Part shown: one piece after another, positions 33,385 to 44,724 of the stretch
Layout: each line of letters starts with the position of its first letter
Numbering within the stretch: position 1 is the stretch's first letter
Source: Toxorhynchites rutilus septentrionalis
Taxonomy: Eukaryota > Arthropoda > Insecta > Diptera > Culicidae
Reading direction: 5' to 3'
Assembly: GCF_029784135.1 (NCBI RefSeq)
Contig: NC_073744.1
Coordinates: 18,757,441-18,821,440, forward strand
DNA: 64,000 nucleotides
Program-made: the position numbers and the translations under genes
Notes under the pieces: model-generated
Database searches by the model: none
What the model was told of the DNA's origin: nothing
Seen by the model: only the letters and a program-made list of their open reading frames with translations

Positions 33385-35480
33385 ATGGTCTTATCTCGAT
33401 TCATTGAAAAGCTGAAGGTAAGTTGGAGAGACCAAAAGTGCGGAGCTGGAACAGCCTGTTGATCTTATTCTGAAACAAAAAAAACATTGTTTTCAGATTG
33501 GAAAACGTTTCGTTCTGCTCGATTTAGTGGTTCTTCCCGATTGCGATCCGCCATGGGAATCTGCTGGGCCTGAGAACAAATTCGTTCCCCGAGAGGTGTG
33601 GCAGCTGATTTATCGAAAACTGCAGGAAGTTTGTCTGAAGCATTTCGGGGAGCACAACGGGAGTGTCCGGAAGGTGGCTGTCCCTTATACGCTGGACAGG
33701 GAACATGAATACCGAATCCTGGAGCGACCAAATATTCTCTTGAAGTTTGAGTTCAAAGATGTTAATCAGAGGGATGTCCTGAACATAGTTTTTAACGATA
33801 GTGAGAAAAAATTACACAAAGACTGTCTCTGCGTGCAGATCTGGGATGATGCAAGGAACATGTTCCGAGAGTTGCAGGAAAAAGAGAAAACTGTCGGTCG
33901 GTTGCAGAAGGAGAATGAAGGACTTAAGACGCTGCCTGAGCCGAGTCAGGAATATACGCCAACTCCTGTCAAGCGGTCAGGCTCGTCGGGAGATGTTTCG
34001 CTGGGCCATTCCGAGTATGTTCCAACGGCTATCAACGGAAATTCTCCGGTACAACAGACATCTTACAAACCTTCCAAAATAGTAGACACGTACAAAGCGA
34101 AACCGGATCCGTATACTCCTAGCTCTAGCCAGGAGACTGATTCGACCAAGATTTCCTATATTCCCAGCTCGTACACGACCCCTTCTCCCAAACAACAAAC
34201 GGACCAAAAATCGGCTGTCTCCAGTTCCGGTGAGAACAAAGTCGTTGCAAAGAGGCGCCGTCGGGAAGCGGACATTTTTGGCCAATCGGACGAAGAAAAC
34301 GAAGACAAACCGTCATCTTCGACTAAAAAGGAACACGATAGTGGCAGCAACCAGAGTGCCGAAAATATTTTCAGCGAAGATTCATCGCCGAAAGCGGTCG
34401 ATCTCATTGGGAGCAGTAGCGATGAAATCGTACTGTTGATGGATAACAAACGGACTCAGCTGCCACGTAAAACTAAGAATCAAGTTCTGTACAAAGAATC
34501 CATCACTCCGGAAAATAAATCCTGCCAAGCGATGAGTTCGAAACGCCGTAAGAAGGAAGGTGAAACAACGAAAGACGGAATGTCTTCCAAGAGTACAAAA
34601 TCCTCGTCCAGTGCGCTTAACAAAAGTGGAGTTCTCGACGAATGGTGTATGAGATCCAAAGATTCGAAGAGCTCATCTTCCACCAAAAAAGAAGGCGAGT
34701 GGTTAGCCTCTTCGAAGCACATTTCCAAACCAAAAGATGGAGAAAAACACAAGAGGGAAAGCAAGGCGAAAAAGGAATCCCTGCCTGTCACTGCAGTAGC
34801 CGCTCCTCCACCGGTGGATCGAGAGAAATTACGCGAAGAGGTGGAAACAATGCGGAAAACAATAGCTAGTTTGCAAAAGCTCGAGCGAATGCTACCGGAG
34901 GATAAAAGTAATCTGGATGTACCGATATTGTAAAGTTGGCAAATATCAGTTGGCAATTAGCGTCAGTTAATAAACTAATTTTTCTTTTCAGAGATTGCTT
35001 CAAACTTTCCATAAAGGACATCCAGGATACCTTCGAGGATTACCGGGGCGAGCTGCGGCGGATATTCGACCGTTACAAGGACCTATCGGAGCGCCAATGG
35101 CAGAAAGCGAATGAGTTGTGTTATTTCACTGAGGTAACGAGTGTTATGGAAGACGACCAAAAGTACTCGATGATGCAGCGGCTCGAGGTGGAGTTCGTTC
35201 CGGAGGAGGATCGTGGGAAGGTAAAATTACGTTAAAAACCAATCTCTTGCCTGGTGCCTGATGTGAGATTTTTTTAACTGTAATTTTATAGTACACAGAG
35301 TTCTTTTCGTCGGTCCTGATCATGGAGTGGGGACTCCGCATCTGGATGAAGCTTTTCCAGTATGCCGACAGACAGGAGGCGCTGGATCGCATCAGGCTGC
35401 AGGAGGAGGCGAATCCAATGGAGCTGACGTCGAGCAATATCGGTTGTTTGATGGCGAGTAGCAACAAGAAGAAGCGATGA
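33385..35480 (+). CDS. Unrecognised Ser/Lys-rich protein with conserved-looking ends, 627 residues
   Basis: Four exons: 33385-33417, 33497-34929, 34992-35220 and 35292-35480, all with GT-AG borders and matching phases (0, 2, 0). The N-terminal ~130 residues look folded (MVLSRFIEKLK, FVPREVWQLIYRKLQ, ILERPNILLKFEFKD) and end in a short coiled coil. Residues ~140-450 are low-complexity, rich in Ser/Lys/Glu, with basic clusters (AKRRRREADIF, SSKRRKKEG) suggesting a nuclear protein. A coiled coil (EKLREEVETMRKTIASLQKL, about 453-472) precedes a second folded region (FEDYRGELRRIFDRYKD, VEFVPEEDRGKYTEFFSSV, LIMEWGLRIWMKLF). I do not recognise the family and propose no function. Confidence 0.8.
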
Positions 35481-35850
35481 GCCTCTGGTGATTTATGATT
35501 ATGTTTTTCTTATTTTTATTTCTCAACTACAAGTGGGGCCTTATCATGAGGAACGAATGATTTGTATTGTTTCTGTTAGGTACAAGAAGTATATCTTCGG
35601 TTCTCGATCTTGAACCAAAAACGAACAGTTTTTTCAATTCATCTTCGTTTTGCACAGGGAAATTTTCTCAAATTATTCGGTGGTAACCATTCATAGCATA
35701 GTGGTGGAAATTTCCGTCATAACATTGAATGCTCAATTATTATATAAAAAAACAAGTTCACTTTAAGTTGATTGTCTCTGAACCTTGATTTATTTCACCA
35801 ATTAAGAAAAAATCATGCTAAGAAGGGTCAACTTATTCTGGTTATTCATA
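35481..35850 (+). other. 3' flank of the 627-residue gene
   Basis: AT-rich 3' UTR and spacer up to the mariner end at 35851. No element is visible. Confidence 0.4.
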
Positions 35851-36345
35851 ACAGTTCGGCTGAAAAGTTTATAAGGTAACACAGTAAAACTTTTTTTTTT
35901 AAATTCAATTTTATTATTCAACATAAATGCCTTCGAGGGCGATACAGCGATTATAGCGATCTTGCAACTTTTCGATACCATTTTTATAGTATTCTTTCGG
36001 TTTTTCCTCAAAATAGGCCTCAGTTTCGGTAATCACTTCATCATCGATCTTAAATTTCTTGCCAGCGAGAATAGTCGCTGGAGAATACGGTGGATGTGGA
36101 AGCAATTCAAAGCCCAATTCATGCAATTTTGCCATCGATTTCATTGATTTGTGATTTCTCCATTTTTTTCCCAAGAACAAAGTTGCTTCACTCTCAATGC
36201 TGTAACCAGTGCTTGGAAATATCTCTTCCGCATCAATCTATCCAGCTGAATTTCAGACCACAGTCGATCATTACACCAATGCATACGGGATACCGAAAGT
36301 GAACCAACGCCAAGCCTCACAATCACAGCAGGCCATTCACAGTTG
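35851..36345 (-). mobile_element. Truncated mariner (DD34D) element
   Basis: TIR ACAGTTCGGCTGAAAAGTTT begins at 35851 beside TA. The minus frame has MAKLHELGFELLPHPPYSP, then a deletion of the catalytic third Asp region, then AGKKFKIDDEVITETEAYFE and DRYNRCIALEGIYVE. This is the C-terminus of a mariner transposase. The 5' part is lost. A second end of the same family is at 43543. Confidence 0.85.
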
Positions 36346-37123
36346 ATTCATTCATTTTCGTTCATTCTCTTTTTCGTTCTGCTCTGCGTTCACGGAATGT
36401 GAGCTAGAGGAAATATCCCTAGTTTTGTCATTCATTGATATTAATATACCAGTTCATTCAATATCAACATCGTTCTCGGACACTGACGAAACGGTAAAAT
36501 TCGTTGAGGAAGATAAGGAAGTTCAGAACATTCATAAAAGTGACAAAAAATTAGGATAGCGTTGCGGAGTGTGATGGAGTCGACAATGTAAGCCGAGGAA
36601 GAGACGTTTTTAAATTGTTCAAGCAAACAAGGTTTTCGTCTCAGTTAAAATGCTTTCATTTCACATAGTGAATATGCAGTTTCAATTCCATTTGTCGGAA
36701 ATGCTTCAAAAGACTCCAATTCCGATGTGAAAAAGTACCATTTTGACTTTAATTTCGAACAATTCATTTTTTACTCAAATTTCGAACACTTCATCTCAAA
36801 AGCTAAATTCACTGAACACCAATGTTGTTTTGATACCTATAAATGTTGTTATACTGAAGGGTATATGCTAAAGAATATCGGGGTTTTAATTATCCAATTA
36901 TTTATATCATTGATGTTCAATAAATTTAGTTTTCAAAATGAAGTGTTCGGAATTTGAGTCTGTTTGGAATATGAGTCAAAAAGGAAATTACTGTAGAACT
37001 ACTGTAACGGTAACCAGCTTTACTATATACTCTTTCAGTCTTAAGAAAGACCTCTGTGGCAAGAAAGGCCTGGCAAACTACGTAAATGAAACACGCGTGT
37101 GGCACTTCTATTGTTTTATTTTT
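36346..37123. other. AT-rich spacer without recognised features
   Basis: Open stretches are short and lack domains. It ends at the T-run beside the H2A cassette. Confidence 0.4.
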
Positions 37124-37489
37124 GACGTAGGACTACGTCTAACCGGAAGATATAGGGGGTGAAATGGAAATCTAGGCACTGAACAAGTAGGAAAAAATGC
37201 AAGATTTGGAACGCTTATAACTCGAGCATTTCTCAATAGATCGCGAAGGTTTTGGCATCAATTGATAGAAAATATATCTACGCATCTATCATAACGAATA
37301 ACATTTCATTTTTCTTGAGATAAATAATTGAATAATTGTGAAATATCAAGCATTGTCAAAATGCACTATGTGCCCATTTTTGATTGGTCCATTTTGTGCT
37401 CCTCAAATCGTACCGACTAAAACGGGCAACCAGCGGCAGCAACGAAATAGAATGAAGCACGCTTGGAAAGGAAAAAGAAAAAAATGAAC

Positions 37490-37642
37490 GAAACATTGGT
37501 CGCAGTCTCACACATGCGTAATTCTCGAGCCAGCCAGTCAGCTTAAAAATCCCCGCTCCGCTACCGTAACGATCATTCTCATTCAAACCGTACACCACAT
37601 CGGTTCGCATCACAACACATCAACAAACCAACCCAAGCAGCC
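37490..37642 (+). promoter_or_regulatory. H2A-cassette promoter a
   Basis: CACACATGCGTAATTCTCGA, AGCTTAAAAATCCCCGCTCC and ATTCTCATTCAAACCG precede the H2A-like ATG. Conserved at 60545-60708 and, inverted, at 50544-50640 and 60031-60194. Inferred from position; activity is unknown. Confidence 0.45.
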
Positions 37643-38101
37643 ATGTCTGGACATGGTAAAGGAGGAAAAGTGAAGGGACAGACAAAATCCCGCTCGAACC
37701 GTGTTGATCTGGAGTTCCCCGCAAGGGTAGCTAGGCCGAGCGCGTTAGTACCAGTGCACCAGTCCACCTAGTCGGCGTTATATAGTTTCGGCCGCCGAAG
37801 TGATCGAGTTGGCTGGTAAAGCTGCTCGCGACGATAAGAAAAACCGCATTCAGAACAGAACACATTCGGTTCGGTGGACATCAAGACAACAGGCAGTTGC
37901 AGCGAGTGGCGAGTGGCAAACGCAATCGCAAAACGGAATCAGGTAGCAGAAGAAAAAAGTTTGTTCTTTATACAATCTGCTTTGGTGGCAAATCCAGAAC
38001 AAGGCGGCATCGAGGGCGTTCGAAATGGTTTTTTTCAAAACCACGAGTACTAAGTTTTCTAAATTGGAATCATTCCATAAAACAAGGCGCTTTTCAGGGC
38101 C
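37643..38101 (+). pseudogene. Histone H2A pseudogene (copy 1a)
   Basis: Opens MSGHGKGGKVKGQTKSRSNR, nearly the canonical H2A N-terminus. It then loses the VGRIHRLL segment, continues RKGS-stop-AERV, and after a frameshift reads SAAEVIELAGKAARDDKKNR. The C-terminal part is badly diverged (SGVTIAQGG still traceable near 37910-37935). A histone 3' stem-loop closes it at 38086-38101. At least one stop and two frameshifts make it non-functional as H2A. Confidence 0.85.
38086..38101 (+). promoter_or_regulatory. Histone-type 3' stem-loop
   Basis: GGCGCTTTTCAGGGCC fits the animal histone mRNA 3' hairpin (CTTTTCAG core, SLBP site) with one stem mismatch. Equivalent elements: plus 39395, 42065, 49608, 59056, 61057, 62092, 62893; minus 38676, 40002, 48886, 50173, 57831, 58632, 59667, 61668. 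Confidence 0.75.
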
Positions 38102-38290
38102 ATTAAACCTCCCAAAAAAGAGCTTAGGAAATACAGTTCAATGCTTTCTAAAACAATATCCAAAATAATAATAAAACACAAAATGATTTTTTCATAATTT
38201 GTTTGCCAGGATATGATGAGTATGTGAATTTGGCAGTTGTTCTGAGCTTATTGATTTTCACCAATTCTTAAATTGCTTCCAGATTGAAAG

Positions 38291-38521
38291 TACATTAATT
38301 TACACTTATCTCGACATTTAGCTAATTGGACGGACCTGTAATGCGACATATTTAGTTGGACATTTTTGTAAACATAGAGTTCGGGGTCCAAATTATGACC
38401 CCACATTGAAAGTCGACACTGTACCACTGTCATCGCAAATGTTCAATTACAGGTTAAAATTACCTCCAATCCGATACTGAGTGGTGGTAATGCGACGTGC
38501 CATTGAATGTAATTTACTGTA
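38291..38521. mobile_element. MITE (ACAGTAATTTACAT family) inside H2A cassette
   Basis: ACATTAATTTACACTT at the left, ATGTAATTTACTGTA at the right, same core as 7168-7403. Because it recurs at the same place in every H2A cassette, it entered before the cassettes multiplied. It splits the second H2A unit: a C-terminal scrap (CAATCGCTAAACAG, GGTTTAGCCGAACA) follows at 38575-38620. Confidence 0.7.
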
Positions 38522-38675
38522 AAATATGTCACAAGCTGGATGGGAAGAAATTTTCCAACTGTGAAAGCTGTGGCGAGTGGCAAATGCAATCGCTAAACAG
38601 AAAGGTTTAGCCGAACAAGATGGGGATATGAGTGATAACAAAACAATAAACTCTTTAGATTGAAGATAATTTTGT

Positions 38676-38691
38676 GATCCTGAAAAGGACC
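38676..38691 (-). promoter_or_regulatory. Histone-type 3' stem-loop, minus strand
   Basis: GATCCTGAAAAGGACC is the reverse of GGTCCTTTTCAGGATC. It points away from promoter b (38750-38880), suggesting that a divergently transcribed histone gene, for instance H2B, once lay between them. Only ~180 bp remain and no coding match was found. Confidence 0.6.
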
Positions 38692-38739
38692 CTTTTTAGC
38701 CTGCATGTGAATCCAACGAGCGAACAAATCGTAATGAAT

Positions 38740-38925
38740 GTATTTTTTTGCCATCGCTCCCTTTTAACGCTCATTCGTTCGTCTCGTTGGACTTGCCCCT
38801 CTGGCTGAGTCTGCCGTTTTGGTTCTATCCTGTGAGTGTGTACCGCTAGAGTATAAAACACGCGGACCCCAAAAAAATATCTTATTTTCTTTCAAACCGT
38901 AAACCCGTGTGGTTGTACGGCATCA
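38740..38925 (+). promoter_or_regulatory. H2A-cassette promoter b with TATA box
   Basis: GAGTATAAAACACGCGGACC at 38850-38869 is a strong TATA match, followed by TATTTTCTTTCAAACCG and the H2A-like start. The same block occurs at 41410-41590 and 61730-61876, and inverted at 49376-49555 and 58863-59010. Confidence 0.6.
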
Positions 38926-39410
38926 GCATCGTGGACGTAACAAAGGAGGATAAGTTAAGGGAAAGGCAAAGTCCCACTCGAATCGTGCAGGTGTGCAGTT
39001 CCCCGTAGGTGTATCCGCCAATTGCTCAGCAAGGGTAGCTAGGCCGAGCGCGTTAGTACCAGTGCACCAGTCCACCTAGTCGGCGTTATATACTTTCGGC
39101 CGCCGAAGTGATCGAGTTAGCTGGCGAAGCTGCTCGCGACGATAAGAAAACCCGCATTCGGAACAGAACACATTCGGTTCGGTGGACATCAAGACAACAG
39201 GCAGTTGCAGCGAGTGGCGAGTGGCAAACGCAATCGCAAAACGGCAGCAGGTAGCAGAAGAAAAAAAGTTTGTTCTTTATACAAACTGCTTTGGTGGCAA
39301 ATCCAGAACAAGGCGGCATCGAGGGCGTTCGAAATGGTTTTTTTCAAAACCACGAGTACTAAGTTTTCTAAATTGGAACCATTCCATAAAACAAGGCGCT
39401 TTTCAGGGCC
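38926..39410 (+). pseudogene. Histone H2A pseudogene (copy 1b, b/a hybrid)
   Basis: The N-terminus lost its ATG but reads [26 protein letters not shown], then after a 1-nt shift RIRQLLSKGS, the shared stop, AERV, and SAAEVIELAG in another frame. The 5' half belongs to the b type and the 3' half to the a type, with stem-loop at 39395-39410. Confidence 0.8.
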
Positions 39411-40073
39411 ATTAAACCTTCCAAAAAAGAGTTTAGGAAATACAGTTCAATGCTTTCTAAAACATTATCCAAAATAATAATAAAACACAAATTGTTTTTT
39501 CATCATTTGTTTGCCAGGATCTGATGAGTATGTGAATTTGGCAGTTGTTCTGAGCTTATTGATAGTTGGGGACTTTCCTGATTATTCAATTTTCACCAAT
39601 TCTTAAATTGTTTCCAGATTGAAAGTACAGTAATTTACAATTAGTTCGACATTTAGCTAATTGGACGGACATGTAATGCGACTTATTTAGTTGGCATTTT
39701 GTAAACATAGAGATCCAAATTATGGCCCCACATTGAAAGTCGACACTGTACCACTGTCATCGCAAATGTTCAATTACAGGTTAAAATCGCCTCCAATGCG
39801 ACACTGAGTGGCGCTTCGGCACGTCGCATTGAATGTAATTTACTGTACAACATGTGACAAAGCTGGATGGGAAGAAATTTTCCAACTGTGAAAGCTGTGG
39901 CGAGTGGCAACAAATCGCTAAACAGGAAGCTTTAGCCGAACAAGATGGGAATATCGAGTGATAACAAAACAATAAACTCTTTAGATTGAAGATAATTTTG
40001 TGATCCTGAAAAGGACCCGTTTTAGCCTGCATGTGAATCCAACGAGCGAACAAATCGTAATGAATGTATTTTT

Positions 40074-41404
40074 GACGTGGGACTACGTCTAACCGGAATA
40101 TATGGAGGGTAAAATGAAAACCTAAACACAGAACATGCAGGAAAAAATGAAAGATTTCGAATGCTTATAGCTCGAACATTTCGTACTGGATAGGAGAGAT
40201 GTTTGCATCACTTGATAGGGAATATTTCTACGCATCTATCGCAACTAACAAAATGTTGTTTTTCATTAGATAAACAATTGAATAACTGTAAAATATTAGG
40301 CGTTATCTAAACGCCCTAACTGCATCGTTTTGATTGGCCCGATTTACGGTTTCCCTAACACAGCCATCAAAACCAAGCAGCCTTGGGGAAATCGGCATTG
40401 CAAATACTTGAAAGTAGGGGGACTTTTGTTCTCATCGAAAAATGTTCCCTAACACAGACTTTAAAACCAAGCAGTGAAATCGGCATTGCAAACACACGAA
40501 AGAGCCTAGAGGCGAATGAACTGAAAAGTTTAAACCCTCTTGAAGCCAAAAAGAAGAAAAAGAACACACGAAAGTAGGGGGAGCTTTTGTTCCTACCGAA
40601 ATGTGTTCCCTAATAGAGATTTCTAAACCAAGGTGCCTGGAGAAATCGGTATTTCAAATTCATGCAAGTCGGGGGTATTTTTGTTCCGACTGGAATGTGT
40701 TTCCCTAACACAGACTTCAAATCCATGAAGCGTGGGGAAATCGGCATTGCGAATTCATACAAATCGGGGGTATTTTTGTTCCGATTGAAATGTGTTTCCC
40801 TAACACAGACTTCAAAACCGAGGTTTCTGGGGAAATCGGCTCTGCAAATAAATGCAAACTGCGAGTACTTTTGTCCTCGCTTGCCTTTGTGCAGAGTGGA
40901 ATATGTCTGTCCTAACATGATCTTCTAAACTTAGGAACCTGGGAAAATCGTGCAGCCACTAGAAGCGAATGAACTTCCCAGTTTCAAGCAAATTCGAGAT
41001 TCGAGAAGTATGTACACTTTTGGGATGTAAACTTCAGAGGGAAATGTAAAATAAAATAATCGTTTGATAATTTTTTTTGTCTTTATTGGAAAGATTTTCA
41101 GCCTTAGGCTGGTTCATCAAACGTTTGATAATTCTTCCGTACATATATTTTGTTCTAGTCATCATACCGAACGTAAAAGGTCCGTCATTAAATTTACTTG
41201 TAACGAAGAACAATCAATCACAATAAATGAATTGACTTTACACGGCATTTGTTAATTTTTTTCACTCACAGAGCAAATATATTGAACTCAATTGAATTTG
41301 GAAACTGTTTCATTCAATCAAGAATTTAATCAATACAAACGAATGATTGCTAAGCTAAGGTAGTTCCACGTGAACTTTGCGGTTATATCATAGATATAAC
41401 CCAC
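40074..41404 (+). mobile_element. E3 cassette nested in the H2A cassette (E3-N)
   Basis: GACGTGGGACTACGTC at 40074 and GGTTATATCATAGATATAACC just before CAC at 41404. It splits AATGAATGTATTTTTTTGCC, which is continuous at 38743-38762, so its limits are clear. It holds five to six ~100-bp tandem units (40360-40950) and a ~55-bp scrap of another repeat at 40500-40560. Longer than E3-A (three units). Confidence 0.75.
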
Positions 41405-41591
41405 TCATTTTTTTTGCCATCGTTCCCTTTTAACGCTCATTCGTTCGTCTCGTTGGACTCGCCCCTCTGGCTGAGTCTGCCGATTTGTCTCTATCCTGTG
41501 AGTGTGTACCGCTAGAGTATAAAACACGCGGACCACAAAAAAATATCTTATTTTCTTTCAAACCGTAAACCCGTGTGGTTGTACGGCATCG

Positions 41592-42080
41592 GCATCGTGG
41601 ACGTAACAAAGGAGGACAAGTTAAGGGAAAGGCAAAGTTCCACTCGAAACGTGTAGGTGTGCAGTTCCCTGTTGGTCGCATTCACTGATTGCTCCGCAAG
41701 GGTAACTAGACCGAACGGATTGGTGCCGGAGCACCAGTATACCTAACAGCGATCATAGAGTTTCGGCCGTCGGAGTGCTCGAGTTGACTTGCAAAGCTGC
41801 TCACGACAATCAGAAAACCCGCATCAAGAACAGAGCAGCTTCGGTTCGGCGCTCATCAAGGCAACAATTTGTTTCAGTGAGTGGCAAAGTGTTTCTCCGG
41901 CACGTCGCATTAAATGTAATTTACTGAACAACATGTCACTAACTGGATGGGAAGAAATTTTCCAACTGTGAAAGCTGTGGCGAGTGGCAAACGCAATAGC
42001 TAAACAGGAAGGTTTAACCGAACAAGATGGGAATATCGAGAGATAACAAAAACACAACACCAAAGGTTCTTTTCAGAACC
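41592..42080 (+). pseudogene. Histone H2A pseudogene (copy 1c)
   Basis: Reads [39 protein letters not shown], then VLELTCKAAHD. The two stops occupy the H2A Arg and Tyr codons and recur at 49080-49375. A MITE remnant (41885-41930) interrupts the C-terminus. A perfect histone stem-loop GGTTCTTTTCAGAACC closes it at 42065-42080. Confidence 0.85.
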
Positions 42081-42259
42081 ATCAACATATTCATAAAGAG
42101 TAAACAGTAAACTAATCCATTTTTCAGGTAGATAGGTGATAGGATTCACGCAGGAGAAGAAAATAAAACAATATATTTAAAATATATATTTAACAAAAGC
42201 TGTCCCCTTTGTATAGTCCTACGTCACTCCGGTTATGTCCCCGACATTACCCACCCGTC

Positions 42260-43380
42260 TTTTTTATTTCGATGTTCACAGTACAGAGTTTTGATGTGGA
42301 ATGAAATTCTTCTGTTCTGTTCTGTTCTTGTTTTTAAAGGGACTTTAACCCAAAGGTCATTCGTCCCTCTGAAATTTTTCTCGATTGCGCGTCTCTATTT
42401 ATACCAATTTGTGTTGTAGAGATTTATCTCGTCGATGGTCGGATGTGATGTCTGTGTGGGGGAGATGGAACGGCTGGCTGTTGGTTCTTTCGCTCCACCT
42501 ATATTGCGACACGACCGCATTGGGAATAATTCGAGGTTTTCTTCGCAGACGGGTCATACTATGTTATAGGAATAGCGGATGAAAATGCCAACATCCAACT
42601 CTGGCTGACGAAGTTTGAATTCGCTACTCGGATCGATTTTTCAGAATGCTTCCACGCCGTCCAAGCCTATGCAATCCTTAACCCTTAGTAAATCTTTTTT
42701 TTGGCATTTCCGCTTGCACCACCGATTAACAAAAAGAGTTTATTTCTCTTGTTTAGTCATCAAGAAAGTAAATGTTCTGGAATTTTGTATGTGATAAGGT
42801 TTCGCTTACCAGTAGCAAAACTTCCTCCACTAAGGGTGGGTGACAGCTGTGCTTCTCTCGAGCATGAGAAAGTAATGCAACTCTTTTCGAGGCCAGTAAT
42901 ATTAACAGAAGCGTTTCTTTAGAGAATAGCGCAAAATGATGAGAAATGTTTATATTGCTAGTAGTTTCAAGCCTCCAATGTATGGCTCTGTATGCATGCT
43001 ATGGTGAACGCTTGTTTGGCGCTTGGTTTGTACGAACGATATCTAGAGGTGCGATTCCTTTGAGGCAATACTAAATAACATGTAGCATGATATTTGATAC
43101 TTCCGGAGTAACTTCAAAAATAAGTGAATAAGCAAAATCACACACTTATCGGGATATTGAAAAATGAACAGTCACAGCATTCCTGACAATTTAATGGCAA
43201 TGAATAAATGTGAATGAATTCTCATGACTCGAACTTTAATGGAAGCTCAGATAGCACAGAATGAATATGAATGAACACAGTTGTAAATTTTGTTGGACGT
43301 CGAATGAATGACAGCAGCATCGACAAGCAAAATAACCGCGTTACACTGATAAAAACCTATTTTCAATATTAATTAACAAG
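42260..43380. other. No recognisable gene
   Basis: Moderately AT-rich. AAAGGGACTTTAACCCAAAG (42338) resembles a word inside the P and Q cassettes. No domain is seen. Confidence 0.4.
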
Positions 43381-43543
43381 CTCAATGTTTCCAAGCTCTG
43401 GCTGTAACTCACGAACCAATCGACCGATTGCTGTCAAATTTTGACACGTATCCATTGAACGAAGGTGGTTTGTGATAGTCAAGTAGATTTTTGCAAGAGG
43501 CGCCATCTAGACGTCAACCTTATGAACTTTTCAGCCGAACTGT
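43381..43543. mobile_element. Mariner terminal fragment
   Basis: Ends AACTTTTCAGCCGAACTGT beside TA at 43544, the inverse of the TIR at 35851. Upstream GAGGCGCCATCTAGACGTC is typical of mariner untranslated ends. No coding part. Confidence 0.65.
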
Positions 43544-43590
43544 TATAAAAAAGTAAAGAAATCGCGATGGACATCAGCAAATAGAATATA

Positions 43591-44327
43591 CAGTGACTCA
43601 AACTCAAATTCGTACCCCACCATGCAAATTTATTTTCCTTTCTTTTAAAAGTCGAAAACAGACTTCCGAAACCCTCTATTTAGATACAGTCATATTGTCT
43701 TACGAGAGTGAAAAGGTTTGCTATCTGTTTCTAGAATAGTGGTTTTTATTTCTCTAAAAATGACGAATGTATGTGCGAATGTATGAAAATTGACTTAAAC
43801 TCATATTCGTACGGTATTTCAATTCGATTCGAAAGTGTTGATCAATTTTAGGATTCAATATTTTGTGTGGTAGCCCTTGTTCATTACAACTGTGTTTTTG
43901 AAATCGCTTTTGTAAGATATCTGATGGTTTCTAATTTTTCTGTCCGTATACTCCTATAGGTTTTCGATGGGATTGATCTCGGAAGATTGTAGTGGAGTTT
44001 CAATTACTGTTGAACAATTGTAAAGCAACCATGTGCGAACTTTGTGTGCCTTATGCTTTGGGTCATTCTCTAGGTAAAATTTGAATTCTCATTCAATTCC
44101 ATTTTGTTGGTACCTCGCTTCAAGTTTTCCTTCAGGACGTTCAAGTAAACATTTTGATCCATTACACCATCGACAAAACCAGAATTGACAATCCCTTCAG
44201 CTGACATGCACCACCATACCATCACCACCATACCATCACCACCATGTTTAACCGTTGCTTTCAGATTTGTTATGTTTAATTCATCGTTTGGATTCCTCCT
44301 CCCAGTATGACCCTCTAATCCCAGTAA
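43591..44327 (-). pseudogene. Degenerate Tc1-like transposase (copy A)
   Basis: Minus frames contain TVKHGGDGMVVMVWWCMSAE, GFVDGVMDQNVYLNVLKENL, then ENDPKHKAHKVRTWLL and INPIENL. These are the D and E regions of a Tc1 (DD34E) transposase with frameshifts. One end is CAGTGACTCAAACTCAAATT beside TA; the N-terminal half is missing. Confidence 0.8.
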
Positions 44328-44724
44328 AGGCGCGTCCACATTATGCCGAATGATGCCGATCGGCCTGTACCAGGCGGCATACTCGGTTCGTTATGTTATG
44401 TGGACGCCCTATCGGGTGCACGAAGCCGGAGTCCCATCGGATGCACGAAGCCGTCACGAACACACGAAGCACAATGTCGTCAACGCTAATTTACTTCGTT
44501 TTGCATTGGTTGCGTTTCAAGCATACTTAACTAAAATGATGCGATAAAATTTAGGACGAGTTCCTCGTTTCGGCTGTTTCGAGTGATGTTTCGACCGATT
44601 TTTGAAGAAAATAGATTGTTTCTCAGTGGTACTTTGTGTTTCTTGGATCCTGATAAGTATTTATCATTTAAACAAGAAGTATGTAAGGTTATAATTCTCG
44701 AACTCTAGTTGCAGTCAACGAAAA

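Larger units (their letters stand above)
37124..42259 (+). mobile_element. Histone-H2A-derived cassette with internal duplication (E1-1)
   Basis: Palindromic end GACGTAGGACTACGTC at 37124; hairpin end (ATGTCCCCGACAT then TACCCACCCGT) at 42259; T-runs on both sides. Content in order: ~340-bp terminal region with a CCAAT box, promoter a, H2A remnant (37643), stem-loop, MITE, promoter b, second H2A remnant (38926), stem-loop, MITE, an inserted E3 cassette (40074-41404), promoter b again, third H2A remnant (41592), stem-loop. The middle block from about 37900 is repeated at about 39180, an internal tandem duplication. Confidence 0.75.

Noticed and set aside
33465..34956. Minus-strand open frames up to 158 codons
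   Set aside because: Antisense shadows of the Ser/Lys-rich 627-residue gene; Ser-rich composition arises from its codons.
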